DNA from: Paenibacillus sp. R14(2021) | Lineage (GTDB): Bacteria; Bacillota; Bacilli; Paenibacillales; Paenibacillaceae | Direction: 5' to 3' | Assembly (NCBI RefSeq): GCF_019431355.1 | Contig: NZ_CP080269.1 | Location: 372,001 to 436,000 of the forward strand | Length of the DNA stretch: 64,000 nt | In this document: positions 55,833 through 64,000 of the stretch, piece by piece | How positions within the stretch are numbered: the first letter of the stretch is position 1 | How the letters are laid out: every line of letters starts with the position of its first letter | Notes under the pieces: generated by a model | The model's database searches: none | What the model saw: only the letters and a program-made list of their open reading frames with translations | What the model was told of the DNA's origin: nothing | Position numbers and translations under genes: made by a program

Positions 55833-56618
55833 ATGATTGAGCCGAAAGCGCCTCATTTGTCTAACATCGAGATTTGGCAGAAGTGGAAAGAAGACGGAGA
55901 CATTGAAGCAAAGAAGCGTCTGATCGAATATTACTTGACCTTGGTCGAATATGTTAGCAATCGGATGGCGATTGGACTGCCGAAGAATGTTTCCAAGGAT
56001 GATCTGGCCAGCAACGGCGTTATGGGACTTATTGATGCGATTGAGAAATTTGATTACAGAAGAGGTCTTCAATTCGAGACTTATGCTTCCTGGCGGATAC
56101 GCGGCGCAATTATTGACGGCCTGCGTCAGGGCGATTGGGTGCCGCGCTCCGTTCGAGAGAAGGCGAAGAAGATTGAAGAAGCTTATCAAATATTAGAGCA
56201 GCAATTTATGCGTTCGGTATCCGATTCGGAAATTAGCTGCTATTTAAATGTAACCGAGAAGGAATTCGGAGTCATGCTGCAAGAAATTGCAGTAACGACG
56301 GTTTGTTCGCTGGAGGATCCGATTCGTGAAGAGGAGTCGGAAACAAGACTGTCGCTGCTCGTCGATGAGAAAGCGAAGAATCCGGACTATAAGGTTCATG
56401 AATTTTTCTTGAAAGAATCGCTGGTTCGCGGCATTGATAGATTGACGGAGAAAGAACGGACCGTCATCTCGCTTTTCTATTATGAGGAGCTTTCGCTTAG
56501 CGAAATTGCAGATGTGATGTCACTGTCGCCGTCTCGTATTTCACAACTGCATTCTAAAGCGATCTTGCGGCTGCGCGGTGCACTAGATAAGCAGAAAGAC
56601 CAACTCATGCAGCATTAG
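55833..56618 (+). CDS. sigD: RNA polymerase sigma factor SigD (FliA/WhiG family)
   Basis: Directs late flagellar, chemotaxis and autolysin genes. The 261-residue protein has region 2 (YLTLVEYVSNRMAIGLPKNV, DLASNGVMGLIDAIEKFDYR, FETYASWRIRGAIIDGLR), region 3 and region 4 (LTEKERTVISLFYYEELSLS, EIADVMSLSPSRISQLHSKA). AGGAGGG precedes the ATG. Its place near the end of a very long operon means distance from the promoter may limit SigD level, as shown in B. subtilis. Confidence 0.97.
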   Translation: MIEPKAPHLSNIEIWQKWKEDGDIEAKKRLIEYYLTLVEYVSNRMAIGLPKNVSKDDLASNGVMGLIDAIEKFDYRRGLQFETYASWRIRGAIIDGLRQGDWVPRSVREKAKKIEEAYQILEQQFMRSVSDSEISCYLNVTEKEFGVMLQEIAVTTVCSLEDPIREEESETRLSLLVDEKAKNPDYKVHEFFLKESLVRGIDRLTEKERTVISLFYYEELSLSEIADVMSLSPSRISQLHSKAILRLRGALDKQKDQLMQH

Positions 56619-56638
56619 CAACTAAAGGGGGGGCAGCA

Positions 56639-58045
56639 TTGTCTACGATTGAGCAGCTTCAAAACTATCTTGTTGTTCAAACATCAACGGATAAATTGAC
56701 AGCTTGGATACAATTCAATATTGCGGATGATAGTTTCTCATGTTCGAGCTCGCAATTGGAAGAGTTTTTGAAAAGTCATGGCGTCAGTCACGGCATCCTG
56801 CCGGAAGTATTAATGAAAATAGCCCAGCAGCCCAGCAGCTATTTTCATAGCCAGACCGTAGTTGCACAAGGAGAGGCTCCCGTCAATGGAATCGATGGCA
56901 GCATTCGCTTCTCCTATGATATGAATGAGGATGAATACAAGCCGGTTGAAACGGAAGGCGGCAAAATTGATTTTAAGGAAGTAACGCAACTGAAGAACGT
57001 AAACCGCGGACAATTGATTGCGGAGAAAGTAAAAGCCACGAGCGGTACGGACGGAATGGCCGTCACCGGTGACAGCTTGCCATGCAAGAATGGTAAAGAA
57101 GCTCATTTCAAGGTAGGTAAGAATGTCGTTGTAAATCCAGAACAAACGGCTATGTATGCCGCGATTGACGGGCTTATCTCGATTACGGACAAGAATAAGA
57201 TTAATGTTTTTCCTGTATTTGAAGTCAATGGCGATGTTGATTATAAAGTAGGCAATATTGATTTCGTCGGTACGGTTGTCATTCGAGGCAATGTGCTGAC
57301 GGGCTTCCGTGTCAGGTCCTCAGGGGATATTCGAATTGTCGGCGGCGTCGAAGGAGCGATCCTGGAATCCGACGGCTCGATTGAAATATCTGGCGGCGTA
57401 TTGGCGAGCAATAAAGGCTATATCAAGGCAGGGAAGAATGTAAAGTGCTCATTCATTCAGGACGGAAACGTCATAGCGTCTGAGGATGTGCTCGTCTCGC
57501 AAAGTATCATGCATTCCAGCGTAAGGGCAGGCAGAAATGTCATATGCAGCGGTGCGAAGGGGCTTATCGTCGGCGGGAATGTTCAGGCGGGTGAGCGCGT
57601 CGTCGCGAGAACGATCGGTAATACGATGTCTACCGCCACGATATTAGAGGTCGGGGTTAGACCGGAGCTTCGTTCCGAGCTAAGCGAGCTTCGCACACAA
57701 ATTAAGCGGAATATGGATAATATGGATAAAACAGACAAGGCTTTAAATTTGCTTGACCACATGGCGGCAGCGGGTCAGCTGCCTCCCGACAAAATGGCGA
57801 TGCGCATTAAGCTGACCTCTACGAAGCGCGCAGCTGCCGAAGAACTGGCGCAAGCGAAGGAACGCGTGCTTGAAATTGAGCGATCGCTTGAAGATACCGA
57901 CCGCGCTAAGGTGGATGTCGTCAATGTTATTTACGGCGGGACCAAAATCGTAATCGGCCGCTACACGCGCTTCATTAAAGATACAACGCAGCGCGTATCG
58001 TTTCGTTATTCGGAAGGCGATATCGTCATGGGAACTTACGTGTAG
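56639..58045 (+). CDS. DUF342 (FapA) family polymer-like beta-helix protein
   Basis: A 468-residue soluble protein of the DUF342/FapA family. The N-terminal third is mixed. The middle repeats short beta-strand units typical of a right-handed beta helix (DYKVGNIDFVGTVVIRGNV, VRSSGDIRIVGGVEGAILES, GYIKAGKNVKCSFIQDGNV, VRAGRNVICSGAKGLIVGG). A coiled coil follows at about residues 340-420. In Vibrio a DUF342 protein affects envelope localisation of a PTS enzyme. In Firmicutes such genes often sit beside sigD; the role here is unknown. The start is TTG, 6 bases after AAGGGGGGG. Confidence 0.92.
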   Translation: MSTIEQLQNYLVVQTSTDKLTAWIQFNIADDSFSCSSSQLEEFLKSHGVSHGILPEVLMKIAQQPSSYFHSQTVVAQGEAPVNGIDGSIRFSYDMNEDEYKPVETEGGKIDFKEVTQLKNVNRGQLIAEKVKATSGTDGMAVTGDSLPCKNGKEAHFKVGKNVVVNPEQTAMYAAIDGLISITDKNKINVFPVFEVNGDVDYKVGNIDFVGTVVIRGNVLTGFRVRSSGDIRIVGGVEGAILESDGSIEISGGVLASNKGYIKAGKNVKCSFIQDGNVIASEDVLVSQSIMHSSVRAGRNVICSGAKGLIVGGNVQAGERVVARTIGNTMSTATILEVGVRPELRSELSELRTQIKRNMDNMDKTDKALNLLDHMAAAGQLPPDKMAMRIKLTSTKRAAAEELAQAKERVLEIERSLEDTDRAKVDVVNVIYGGTKIVIGRYTRFIKDTTQRVSFRYSEGDIVMGTYV

Positions 58046-58087
58046 CTTCACCCAATTGAACGAGCTTGAACAGGGGAGTGGACAGAG

Positions 58088-58417
58088 ATGCCGTATAAGC
58101 CGATTGACTTTCAGGTGTCGATTCCACGAACGCTCGAGAGCGGTTCGCAGCAAAGCCATATCAACCATAAGCCGATTGTGAATCAAACGCATCTAGAGCA
58201 CGATACGTCGAAGCAGACAGAACGGCTGAGGACCCGCAATACAGCCGTAGAGCAGGGGGGCAGCCACGTTATCTCTTCTAACCAGCAGCGCAGCACCCGT
58301 TCGTCGGCGCGAGGGAAGCGTAAGAATTCGAGGGCTGAAGAAGACGACGACGAGCAGCAGGATGTACCGACGAAGCAGCATCCATACAAAGGCAAGCATA
58401 TCGATGTTTCGCTGTAA
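58088..58417 (+). CDS. Unknown hydrophilic protein with PIDFQVSIPRT and HPYKGKHIDVSL ends
   Basis: A 109-residue, highly charged, low-complexity protein without membrane segments. It is conserved-looking only at its ends: YKPIDFQVSIPRTLESG at the N-terminus and HPYKGKHIDVSL at the C-terminus. The middle is Ser/Gln/Arg-rich and then Glu/Asp-rich, suggesting a disordered linker between two short binding motifs. Similar short proteins in flagellar operons of other Firmicutes are recalled but not verified. CAGGGGAG precedes the ATG. It lies between the DUF342 gene and the SwrB-like gene. Confidence 0.82.
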   Translation: MPYKPIDFQVSIPRTLESGSQQSHINHKPIVNQTHLEHDTSKQTERLRTRNTAVEQGGSHVISSNQQRSTRSSARGKRKNSRAEEDDDEQQDVPTKQHPYKGKHIDVSL

Positions 58418-58453
58418 CCTACTCGCACCAAACTACAATTGCAGGTGAATGGA

Positions 58454-59038
58454 ATGGAACCATGGCAAACAATAATGATTATTGGCGGCATTGCGGTCGT
58501 CTGTGCCGCGGTTCTTCCTCGGAGAGCCGCATCGAATGCCAAGCAGGACGGTACGAATCAGTCCGTTCGGAATATGGAGACGGCGCTGGAGCAATTTATG
58601 GAGAATATGGAGGCGGACAATCGCGAAATCGCGAATTTGGTCAGTAAATCTAACCAGGAATCGCAAGCGCTGGCTGCTAAACGCGACGAGCGTCTGCTGC
58701 AATTGGAGAAGCGGTGTGCGGAATTGGAGCAGAAGCTTGCGGATCAATCGTTGAAGCCGATGCATGTACCTGTCCAGCTGCCTGAGAAAGCGACTTTGAC
58801 GTACGAAGTGCCTCCAACGATTGCTTCGAACCTTTCGCCATCGGCAGTATTGGAACAGGAGTCCGCAGCTGCTCAAGAGCAGACACCTTCCATTCAGGAA
58901 CGATATGCGGAACTGTTTGATATGTATCGCAGCGGTAAATCCATTGACGTAATCGCCAAAAAGCTTGGCCGGAACAAAGGGGAAATCCAGCTGATTCTAC
59001 AGCTTTCTAAGCAGGAGGAAGCAGCCCGCCATGAATAA
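58454..59038 (+). CDS. SwrB-like single-pass membrane protein with C-terminal helix-turn-helix
   Basis: A 194-residue protein with an N-terminal transmembrane helix (about residues 5-22), a long coiled coil (about 38-100), a Pro-rich linker, and a C-terminal helix-turn-helix-like segment (YAELFDMYRSGKSIDVIAKK, LGRNKGEIQLILQLSKQ). Topology and place between sigD and rpsB match B. subtilis SwrB, which promotes swarming and flagellar basal-body maturation. Homology is inferred from these features. ATG 58454 is chosen over TTG 58439 because AGGTGA lies 5 bases upstream. Confidence 0.8.
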   Translation: MEPWQTIMIIGGIAVVCAAVLPRRAASNAKQDGTNQSVRNMETALEQFMENMEADNREIANLVSKSNQESQALAAKRDERLLQLEKRCAELEQKLADQSLKPMHVPVQLPEKATLTYEVPPTIASNLSPSAVLEQESAAAQEQTPSIQERYAELFDMYRSGKSIDVIAKKLGRNKGEIQLILQLSKQEEAARHE

Positions 59039-59618
59039 ACGTATTTTTTTGTTCGGTATTGGCGTCGGTATTATTGCAGGCGCAGGGCTGCTTCAGCTTA
59101 TGCTCATGGGAGAGAAGCAAGCAACGCAGCTGGATCATTATAACGATCGTCCTGCAGCTGTGAAGTCGTATACGCAAGCGGAACTGGATCAGGCAGTGGC
59201 AGCCGAACGGGAGCGGGTGGAGAAGGAACTAAAGGCTGCATCTGCGGCTTCATCACCTCCGCAAAAGGGCGGATCGAAGGAGCCAGCCAAGGCTGACGCA
59301 GGGAAGAAGCCTGTTCAAGAGGGTACAGACAGTACGGCGGTCAAAGCAGCAGCAGATGCACCAATACCGCCAAAGCGTACCGTTGTACGAATCCCGCCGA
59401 ATGCTAATGTAACGGAAGTTGCTGATTTACTGGCTTTGAGCGGGGTCATATCGAATAAGAAGACGTTTATCGACCTGATGCGTACAAAGACGGTGCGGGC
59501 GGGCTATTTTGCATTTACCGGGAAACCAACGCTCCAGCAGGTCAGTGCCATCATTATGAGTAAGCCGCTTGATCCGGATGCTGCAAAATCGGAAATGAGC
59601 GCAGCAGGCAAGAAGTAA
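59031..59618 (+). CDS. Membrane-anchored protein with MltG/YceG N-domain-like segment
   Basis: A 195-residue protein with an N-terminal membrane helix (IFLFGIGVGIIAGAGLLQLML in parts, about residues 4-26), a charged helical and Lys/Ala/Pro-rich outer linker, and a C-terminal segment VRIPPNANVTEVADLLALSG followed by VISNKKTFIDLM. This segment resembles the LysM-like subdomain of endolytic transglycosylase MltG. The catalytic MltG domain is absent, so it may only bind peptidoglycan. It overlaps the SwrB-like gene by 8 bases and has a strong GCAGGAGGAAG site. The function is unknown. Confidence 0.82.
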   Translation: MNKRIFLFGIGVGIIAGAGLLQLMLMGEKQATQLDHYNDRPAAVKSYTQAELDQAVAAERERVEKELKAASAASSPPQKGGSKEPAKADAGKKPVQEGTDSTAVKAAADAPIPPKRTVVRIPPNANVTEVADLLALSGVISNKKTFIDLMRTKTVRAGYFAFTGKPTLQQVSAIIMSKPLDPDAAKSEMSAAGKK

Positions 59619-59663
59619 CTTTATCAAGCTCCTCGCGCATCCCGAGAATCCTGTCAATTGCGG

Positions 59664-59693
59664 TTGCGCGGCTGCATATAGATGTGGTATAGT
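59664..59693 (+). promoter_or_regulatory. Candidate SigA promoter for rpsB
   Basis: TTGCGC and TATAGT are separated by 18 bases, about 130 bases before rpsB, in the gap after the flagellar operon. The -10 is good and the -35 moderate. Confidence 0.55.
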
Positions 59694-59728
59694 AATTGAC
59701 GGTGTTAAAATCACACGTCGATTAATTT

Positions 59729-59764
59729 CGTCATTGGTGCTTCGACCCGGTCGGAGTGATGGCG
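59729..59764 (+). promoter_or_regulatory. Hairpin in the rpsB leader
   Basis: Two stacked helices form: CGTCAT with ATGGCG (59729-59734 with 59759-59764) and CTTCGA with TCGGAG (59740-59745 with 59751-59756), loop CCCGG, with an asymmetric internal loop. It is followed by AAAAA rather than Ts, so it is not a terminator. It may be a site for S2 autoregulation, by analogy with other ribosomal leaders. Confidence 0.4.
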
Positions 59765-59823
59765 AAAAATGAGATCGGCGGAGGAAACACAAAAAAAACC
59801 ATTTAACAGGAGGTGTTGAAGAG

Positions 59824-60522
59824 ATGGCGGTAATTTCCATGAAACAGCTTCTAGAAGCTGGGGTACACTTCGGTCACCAAACACGTCGTTGGAACCCTAA
59901 GATGGATCGTTATATCTTCACAGAACGTAACGGGATTTACATCATTGACTTGCAGAAAACGGTTAAGAAAGTCGAAGAAGCTTACAACTTCGTGCGTTCG
60001 ATCGGCGAAGAAGGCGGAACGATTCTCTTCGTAGGAACTAAGAAACAAGCGCAAGACTCTGTGAAAGAAGAAGCAGAACGCTGCGGAAACTTCTACATTA
60101 ACCAACGTTGGCTCGGCGGCACGCTGACTAACTTCCAAACGATCCAAAAACGTATCGATCGCCTGAAAACGCTCGAGAAATGGGAAGAAGACGGCACTTT
60201 CAACGTGCTTCCTAAGAAAGAAGTTATCATTCTCCGCAAAGAGAAAGATCGTCTTGAGAAATTCCTCGGCGGTATCAAAGGCATGAAAGGCCTGCCAAGC
60301 GCATTGTTCATCATCGACCCGCGCAAAGAGCGTATTGCGGTTGCTGAAGCACGCAAACTTGGTATTCCAATCGTTGGTATCGTTGATACGAACTGTGATC
60401 CGGACGAAATCGACTACGTGATCCCAGGTAACGATGATGCAATCCGCGCAGTTAAATTGCTGACAGCTAAAATGGCTGATGCAATCGTTGAATCGCACCA
60501 AGGCGAACAAACAACTGCTTAA
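59824..60522 (+). CDS. rpsB: 30S ribosomal protein S2
   Basis: Small-subunit protein near the mRNA exit side. The 232-residue protein shows the S2 signatures [40 protein letters not shown] and [28 protein letters not shown] precedes the ATG. It has a promoter and leader of its own and is separated from tsf by a terminator. Confidence 0.98.
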   Translation: MAVISMKQLLEAGVHFGHQTRRWNPKMDRYIFTERNGIYIIDLQKTVKKVEEAYNFVRSIGEEGGTILFVGTKKQAQDSVKEEAERCGNFYINQRWLGGTLTNFQTIQKRIDRLKTLEKWEEDGTFNVLPKKEVIILRKEKDRLEKFLGGIKGMKGLPSALFIIDPRKERIAVAEARKLGIPIVGIVDTNCDPDEIDYVIPGNDDAIRAVKLLTAKMADAIVESHQGEQTTA

Positions 60523-60543
60523 TTTTCATTAGCGATACAACAG

Positions 60544-60587
60544 AAAGGGTGGTCAGAAGGTGAATAACCTCTCACCGCCCTTTTTTT
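60544..60587 (+). terminator. Intrinsic terminator/attenuator between rpsB and tsf
   Basis: AAAGGGTGGT pairs with ACCGCCCTTT (one G-U), capped by a small AGGT/ACCT stem and followed by a T-run of seven. No strong promoter is seen between it and tsf, so partial read-through is likely. Confidence 0.88.
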
Positions 60588-60628
60588 AAAATGATCACGA
60601 ATTCAACTATTTCAGGAGGTCTAGACTC

Positions 60629-61279
60629 ATGGCGGTTAGTGCTAGTGCGGTTAAAGAATTGCGTGAAAGAACAGGCGCAGGTATGCTGGATTGCAAAAAA
60701 GCGCTTGACGAAACAAACGGCGATATTGCGAAAGCGGTTGATCTGCTTCGCGAGAAAGGTCTTTCTGCTGCTGCGAACAAAGCAGGTCGCGTAGCTACTG
60801 AAGGAACAGTAGAATCTTATATTCACGCTGGAGGCCGTATCGGCGTTCTGGTTGAAATCAACTGCGAAACGGACTTCGTCGGTAAAACCGAACAATTCCG
60901 TGAATTCGCTCGTGACATCGCGATGCAAATCGCTGCTGCAAGCCCTAAGTTTGTCAGCCGTGAAGAAGTATCCGAAGAAGAGCTGGACAAAGAGCGCGAG
61001 ATTCTGAAAGCTCAAGCGCTGAACGAAGGCAAACCAGAGAAAATCGTTGAAAAAATGGTTGAAGGCCGCATCAGCAAATACTATGAAGAGCACTGCCTCC
61101 TTGAGCAAGCATTCATTAAAGATCCGGATAAAACAATTCACACGCTGCTGAAAGAAAAAATCAGCACAATCGGTGAAAACATTTCCATCCGTCGTTTCGT
61201 TCGTTATGAACTTGGCGAAGGCTTGGAGAAAAAAGAAGACAACTTCGTTGCTGAGGTTATGTCCCAAGCAAAATTGTAA
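60629..61279 (+). CDS. tsf: Elongation factor Ts
   Basis: Guanine-nucleotide exchange factor for EF-Tu. The 216-residue protein has the N-terminal signature [20 protein letters not shown] and the second EF-Ts signature ([19 protein letters not shown]), then a shortened core. At 216 residues it is of the short form seen in some Firmicutes, versus about 290 in B. subtilis. AGGAGGTC precedes the ATG. Confidence 0.97.
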   Translation: MAVSASAVKELRERTGAGMLDCKKALDETNGDIAKAVDLLREKGLSAAANKAGRVATEGTVESYIHAGGRIGVLVEINCETDFVGKTEQFREFARDIAMQIAAASPKFVSREEVSEEELDKEREILKAQALNEGKPEKIVEKMVEGRISKYYEEHCLLEQAFIKDPDKTIHTLLKEKISTIGENISIRRFVRYELGEGLEKKEDNFVAEVMSQAKL

Positions 61280-61291
61280 TCCGAACGCACT

Positions 61292-61324
61292 GGCGGGGCG
61301 GGGCGTTCGCCCCGCCGTTTTTTT
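61292..61324 (+). terminator. Intrinsic terminator after tsf
   Basis: GGCGGGGCG pairs perfectly with CGCCCCGCC around a 7-base loop and is followed by G and seven Ts. Confidence 0.93.
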
Positions 61325-61386
61325 CTATCCACAGGCAGCATTAATAACAGTATGCGGCCTTTAAACAAGGTCAAAGATGGAGGTAA

Positions 61387-62123
<737 letters not shown>

Positions 62124-62124
<1 letters not shown>

Positions 62125-62678
62125 TGCCGCAATCCATTAAGAAAAACGCAGAAGAGCGGATGGAGAAAGCAATCGGCGCGCTGAGACGCGATCTGTCTAC
62201 GCTTCGTGCAGGCCGCGCTACGCCTGCGCTTCTGGACCGCCTTCAAGTTGAATACTACGGCTCAATGACGCCTGTTAATCAATTGGCGAACATCAATACC
62301 CCTGATTCGCGTACGCTCCTCATTCAGCCATGGGATAAGTCCTCGCTTGGAGCGATCGAGAAAGCGATTTTGAAATCGGATCTCGGCTTGACTCCGTCCA
62401 ATGACGGCATCACGATCCGGATCGGAATCCCGATGTTAACGGAAGAGCGTCGTACGGAACTTGTCAAAATGACGAAGAAGTTCGGCGAGGAAGCAAAGGT
62501 TGCGATTCGTAACATTCGCCGCGACGCAAACGATGACATCAAGAAATTAGAGAAGACGGACATCTCCGAAGACGAATCCCGTCGTCATCAAGACGACGTT
62601 CAGAAGACGACCGACAAATTCGTCGCTGAGGTCGAAAAAGTGCTTTCTTCGAAAGAGAAAGAGATCATGGAAGTATAA
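62124..62678 (+). CDS. frr: Ribosome recycling factor
   Basis: Splits post-termination ribosomes together with EF-G. The 184-residue protein has [20 protein letters not shown], the hinge region [20 protein letters not shown] and the long C-terminal helix ([20 protein letters not shown]). Its ATG overlaps the pyrH stop by one base (TAATG), which indicates coupled translation. Confidence 0.98.
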
Positions 62679-62692
62679 TACAAGCTCACCGG

Positions 62693-62716
62693 CCCCTCCG
62701 AATGGTGGGGTTTGTT
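62693..62716 (+). terminator. Weak terminator candidate after frr
   Basis: CCCCTCC pairs with GGTGGGG with one central T-T mismatch and a GAAT loop, followed by TTTGTT. The T-run is poor, so read-through into uppS is likely. Confidence 0.4.
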
Positions 62717-62749
62717 GCATAAATCGACATTAGCGGCGGGAGGACGAAC

Positions 62750-63514
62750 ATGTTACAGCGATTAAGAGCCTTATTCGGCAAAGCGTCCGTAAAACCGTTG
62801 CAGATGCTTGATACTGATAACATACCGCAGCATATCGCGATTATTATGGACGGCAACGGCAGGTGGGCGAAGAGCCGCGGACTGCCGCGTATGGCCGGTC
62901 ATCATTCCGGTATGAAAGCGGTCAAGCGAATTACAATGGCTGCAGATCGGCTTGGTGTCAAATATTTAACGCTATATGCTTTTTCGACGGAGAATTGGAA
63001 ACGTCCGAAGGCGGAAGTGGAATTTTTGATGAAGCTCCCGCAAGAGTTTTTGGCGAGCGAGCTGAAGGATTTAATGGAGAAGCGCGTCCAAATTCGGATG
63101 ATGGGATATAAAGGCGATTTGCCGGATCATACGCTGAAGGCCGTGGAAGACGCCATAGCCAAAACAGCTAACAATGACGGTATCGTGCTTACCTTTGCCC
63201 TGAATTATGGCAGCCGCAAGGAAATGATCGAAGCCGTGCGGAGCATCGGACAAGATGTACAGGACGGGAAGCTTTCGCCTGGACAGATTGAAGAATCTCA
63301 TATGCAGCAGTATCTGTTGACGGCCGATGTGCCGGATCCGGATTTGCTTATCCGTACGAGCGGCGAGCTTCGTCTCAGCAACTTTATGCTTTGGCAGCTT
63401 GCTTACAGTGAAATGTGGTTTACAGACGTTTATTGGCCCGAATTTACAGAAGAGCACTTCAATGAGGCGGTCCGTGAATATCAGCGCAGGGCTCGCCGAT
63501 ATGGTGGACTGTAA
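62750..63514 (+). CDS. uppS: Isoprenyl transferase (undecaprenyl diphosphate synthase)
   Basis: Makes undecaprenyl diphosphate, the lipid carrier for cell-wall precursors. The 254-residue protein has the catalytic Asp in HIAIIMDGNGRWAKSRGLPR, the GHHSGMKAVKRI block, LTLYAFSTENWKRPKAEV and the C-terminal RTSGELRLSNFMLWQLAYSE. GGGAGGA precedes the ATG. It is followed by cdsA, the usual order. Confidence 0.98.
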   Translation: MLQRLRALFGKASVKPLQMLDTDNIPQHIAIIMDGNGRWAKSRGLPRMAGHHSGMKAVKRITMAADRLGVKYLTLYAFSTENWKRPKAEVEFLMKLPQEFLASELKDLMEKRVQIRMMGYKGDLPDHTLKAVEDAIAKTANNDGIVLTFALNYGSRKEMIEAVRSIGQDVQDGKLSPGQIEESHMQQYLLTADVPDPDLLIRTSGELRLSNFMLWQLAYSEMWFTDVYWPEFTEEHFNEAVREYQRRARRYGGL

Positions 63515-63541
63515 CGAGCCGAACTGGAGAGTGTTTTTCAG

Positions 63542-64000
63542 ATGAAACAACGCATCGTGACTGGTGTCATAGGCGGCACTGGCTTTATTGTACTGACGAT
63601 TCTTGGCGGATGGTTTTTCTTCGCACTTCTACTCTTATTGGCCGTAATTGGATTTATGGAGTACATCCGGATGAACGGCGTTTCAATTAAACATCCGCTG
63701 GCATGGATTGGACTCGCAGGGATGCTGGTCCTTTTCTTGCCCTGGAGCGACTTTGGCTTGAAGGAGCCGGCAGCTTTACATACGCTTTGGCTGGTTTTGT
63801 TTTTGCTGCTTACGGTCACTGTACTTTCCAAGAATGTCATTACGATCGACGGTGCAGCACTGATGCTCCTAGGCGCACTGTATATCGGTTATGGCTTTCA
63901 TGCGATGTATGCGGTTCGTCATGGCGATTCGCATGGATTAATGACGACATGCATGGCATTCGGCGCGATCTGGGCATCTGACATAGGAGCGTACTTTACT
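63542..64000 (+). CDS. cdsA: Phosphatidate cytidylyltransferase (CdsA), 5' part
   Basis: Makes CDP-diacylglycerol for phospholipid synthesis in the membrane. The 153 codons present begin MKQRIVTGVIGGTGFIVLTI and contain several transmembrane helices, then end in GAIWASDIGAYFT, the start of the family's conserved WxxDxxAYxxG region. The gene runs off the right edge. A GGAGAG site lies about 11 bases before the ATG. Confidence 0.95.
   Translation, partial: MKQRIVTGVIGGTGFIVLTILGGWFFFALLLLLAVIGFMEYIRMNGVSIKHPLAWIGLAGMLVLFLPWSDFGLKEPAALHTLWLVLFLLLTVTVLSKNVITIDGAALMLLGALYIGYGFHAMYAVRHGDSHGLMTTCMAFGAIWASDIGAYFT

Overview
The window is 64 kb of chromosome from a Gram-positive, flagellated, endospore-former-type Firmicute. 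Gene order and protein style fit the Paenibacillaceae (Paenibacillus or Cohnella-like). The order rnc-smc-ftsY-ylxM-ffh-rpsP-khpA-rimM-trmD-rplS-lepB-rbgA-rnhB, then topA-trmFO-hslVU-codY running into a large flagellar/chemotaxis operon and on to sigD and rpsB-tsf-pyrH-frr-uppS-cdsA, is the Bacillus-type order. Shine-Dalgarno sites are strong (AGGAGG-type). Base composition is near 50% GC, and TTG or GTG starts are common. The genus assignment is an inference from gene order and sequence style; no search was run.

Layout. 1-9.6 kb: end of fabF, then RNase III, SMC, the protein-targeting genes (ftsY, ylxM, ffh), and ribosomal protein S16 with rRNA/tRNA maturation factors. 9.6-12.5 kb: rplS with its own promoter and a structured leader, signal peptidase I, the 50S assembly GTPase RbgA and RNase HII. 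12.8-15.7 kb: an overlapping trio made of a large FliK-like protein, an orphan FlhB C-terminal-domain protein and the YraN nuclease-like protein. 15.8-17.4 kb: comM on the minus strand, convergent with yraN across a shared bidirectional terminator. 17.4-18.2 kb: the only long gene-poor stretch. 18.2-20.3 kb: sucCD. 20.5-28.1 kb: dprA, topA, trmFO, hslV, hslU and codY, with no xerC/codV gene between trmFO and hslV. 28.25-59.6 kb: a single-direction flagellar/chemotaxis operon from flgB to sigD, followed by four little-characterised genes. 59.6-64 kb: rpsB, tsf, pyrH, frr, uppS and the start of cdsA.

How the genes work together. The flagellar block encodes the MS ring and C ring (FliF, FliG, FliM, FliY), rod and hook parts (FlgB, FlgC, FliE, FlgD, FlgE), the export gate and ATPase (FliO/P/Q/R, FlhA/FlhB, FliH/I/J), hook-length control (FliK), placement GTPases (FlhF/FlhG), a stator-linked MotE/YlxF-type protein, and a Bacillus-type chemotaxis set (CheY, CheB, CheA, CheW, CheC, CheD). 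It ends in the sigma factor SigD. No cheR, cheV, receptor, flagellin or motAB gene lies here, so these must be elsewhere. The Ffh/FtsY/YlxM set and LepB serve membrane targeting and secretion. FlhF is a third SRP-family GTPase in the same window.

Most of the window is ordinary core genome with intact genes. No tRNA, rRNA, CRISPR array, insertion sequence or prophage was seen. The parts most worth a second look are the FliK-like/FlhB-C orphan pair with its roughly 80% GC insert, the four-gene cluster between sigD and rpsB, the unknown membrane protein between cheD and sigD, a near-perfect dyad over the flagellar promoter, the variant FliM-binding motif in FliG, and the HslV N-terminus in a cod operon lacking codV.
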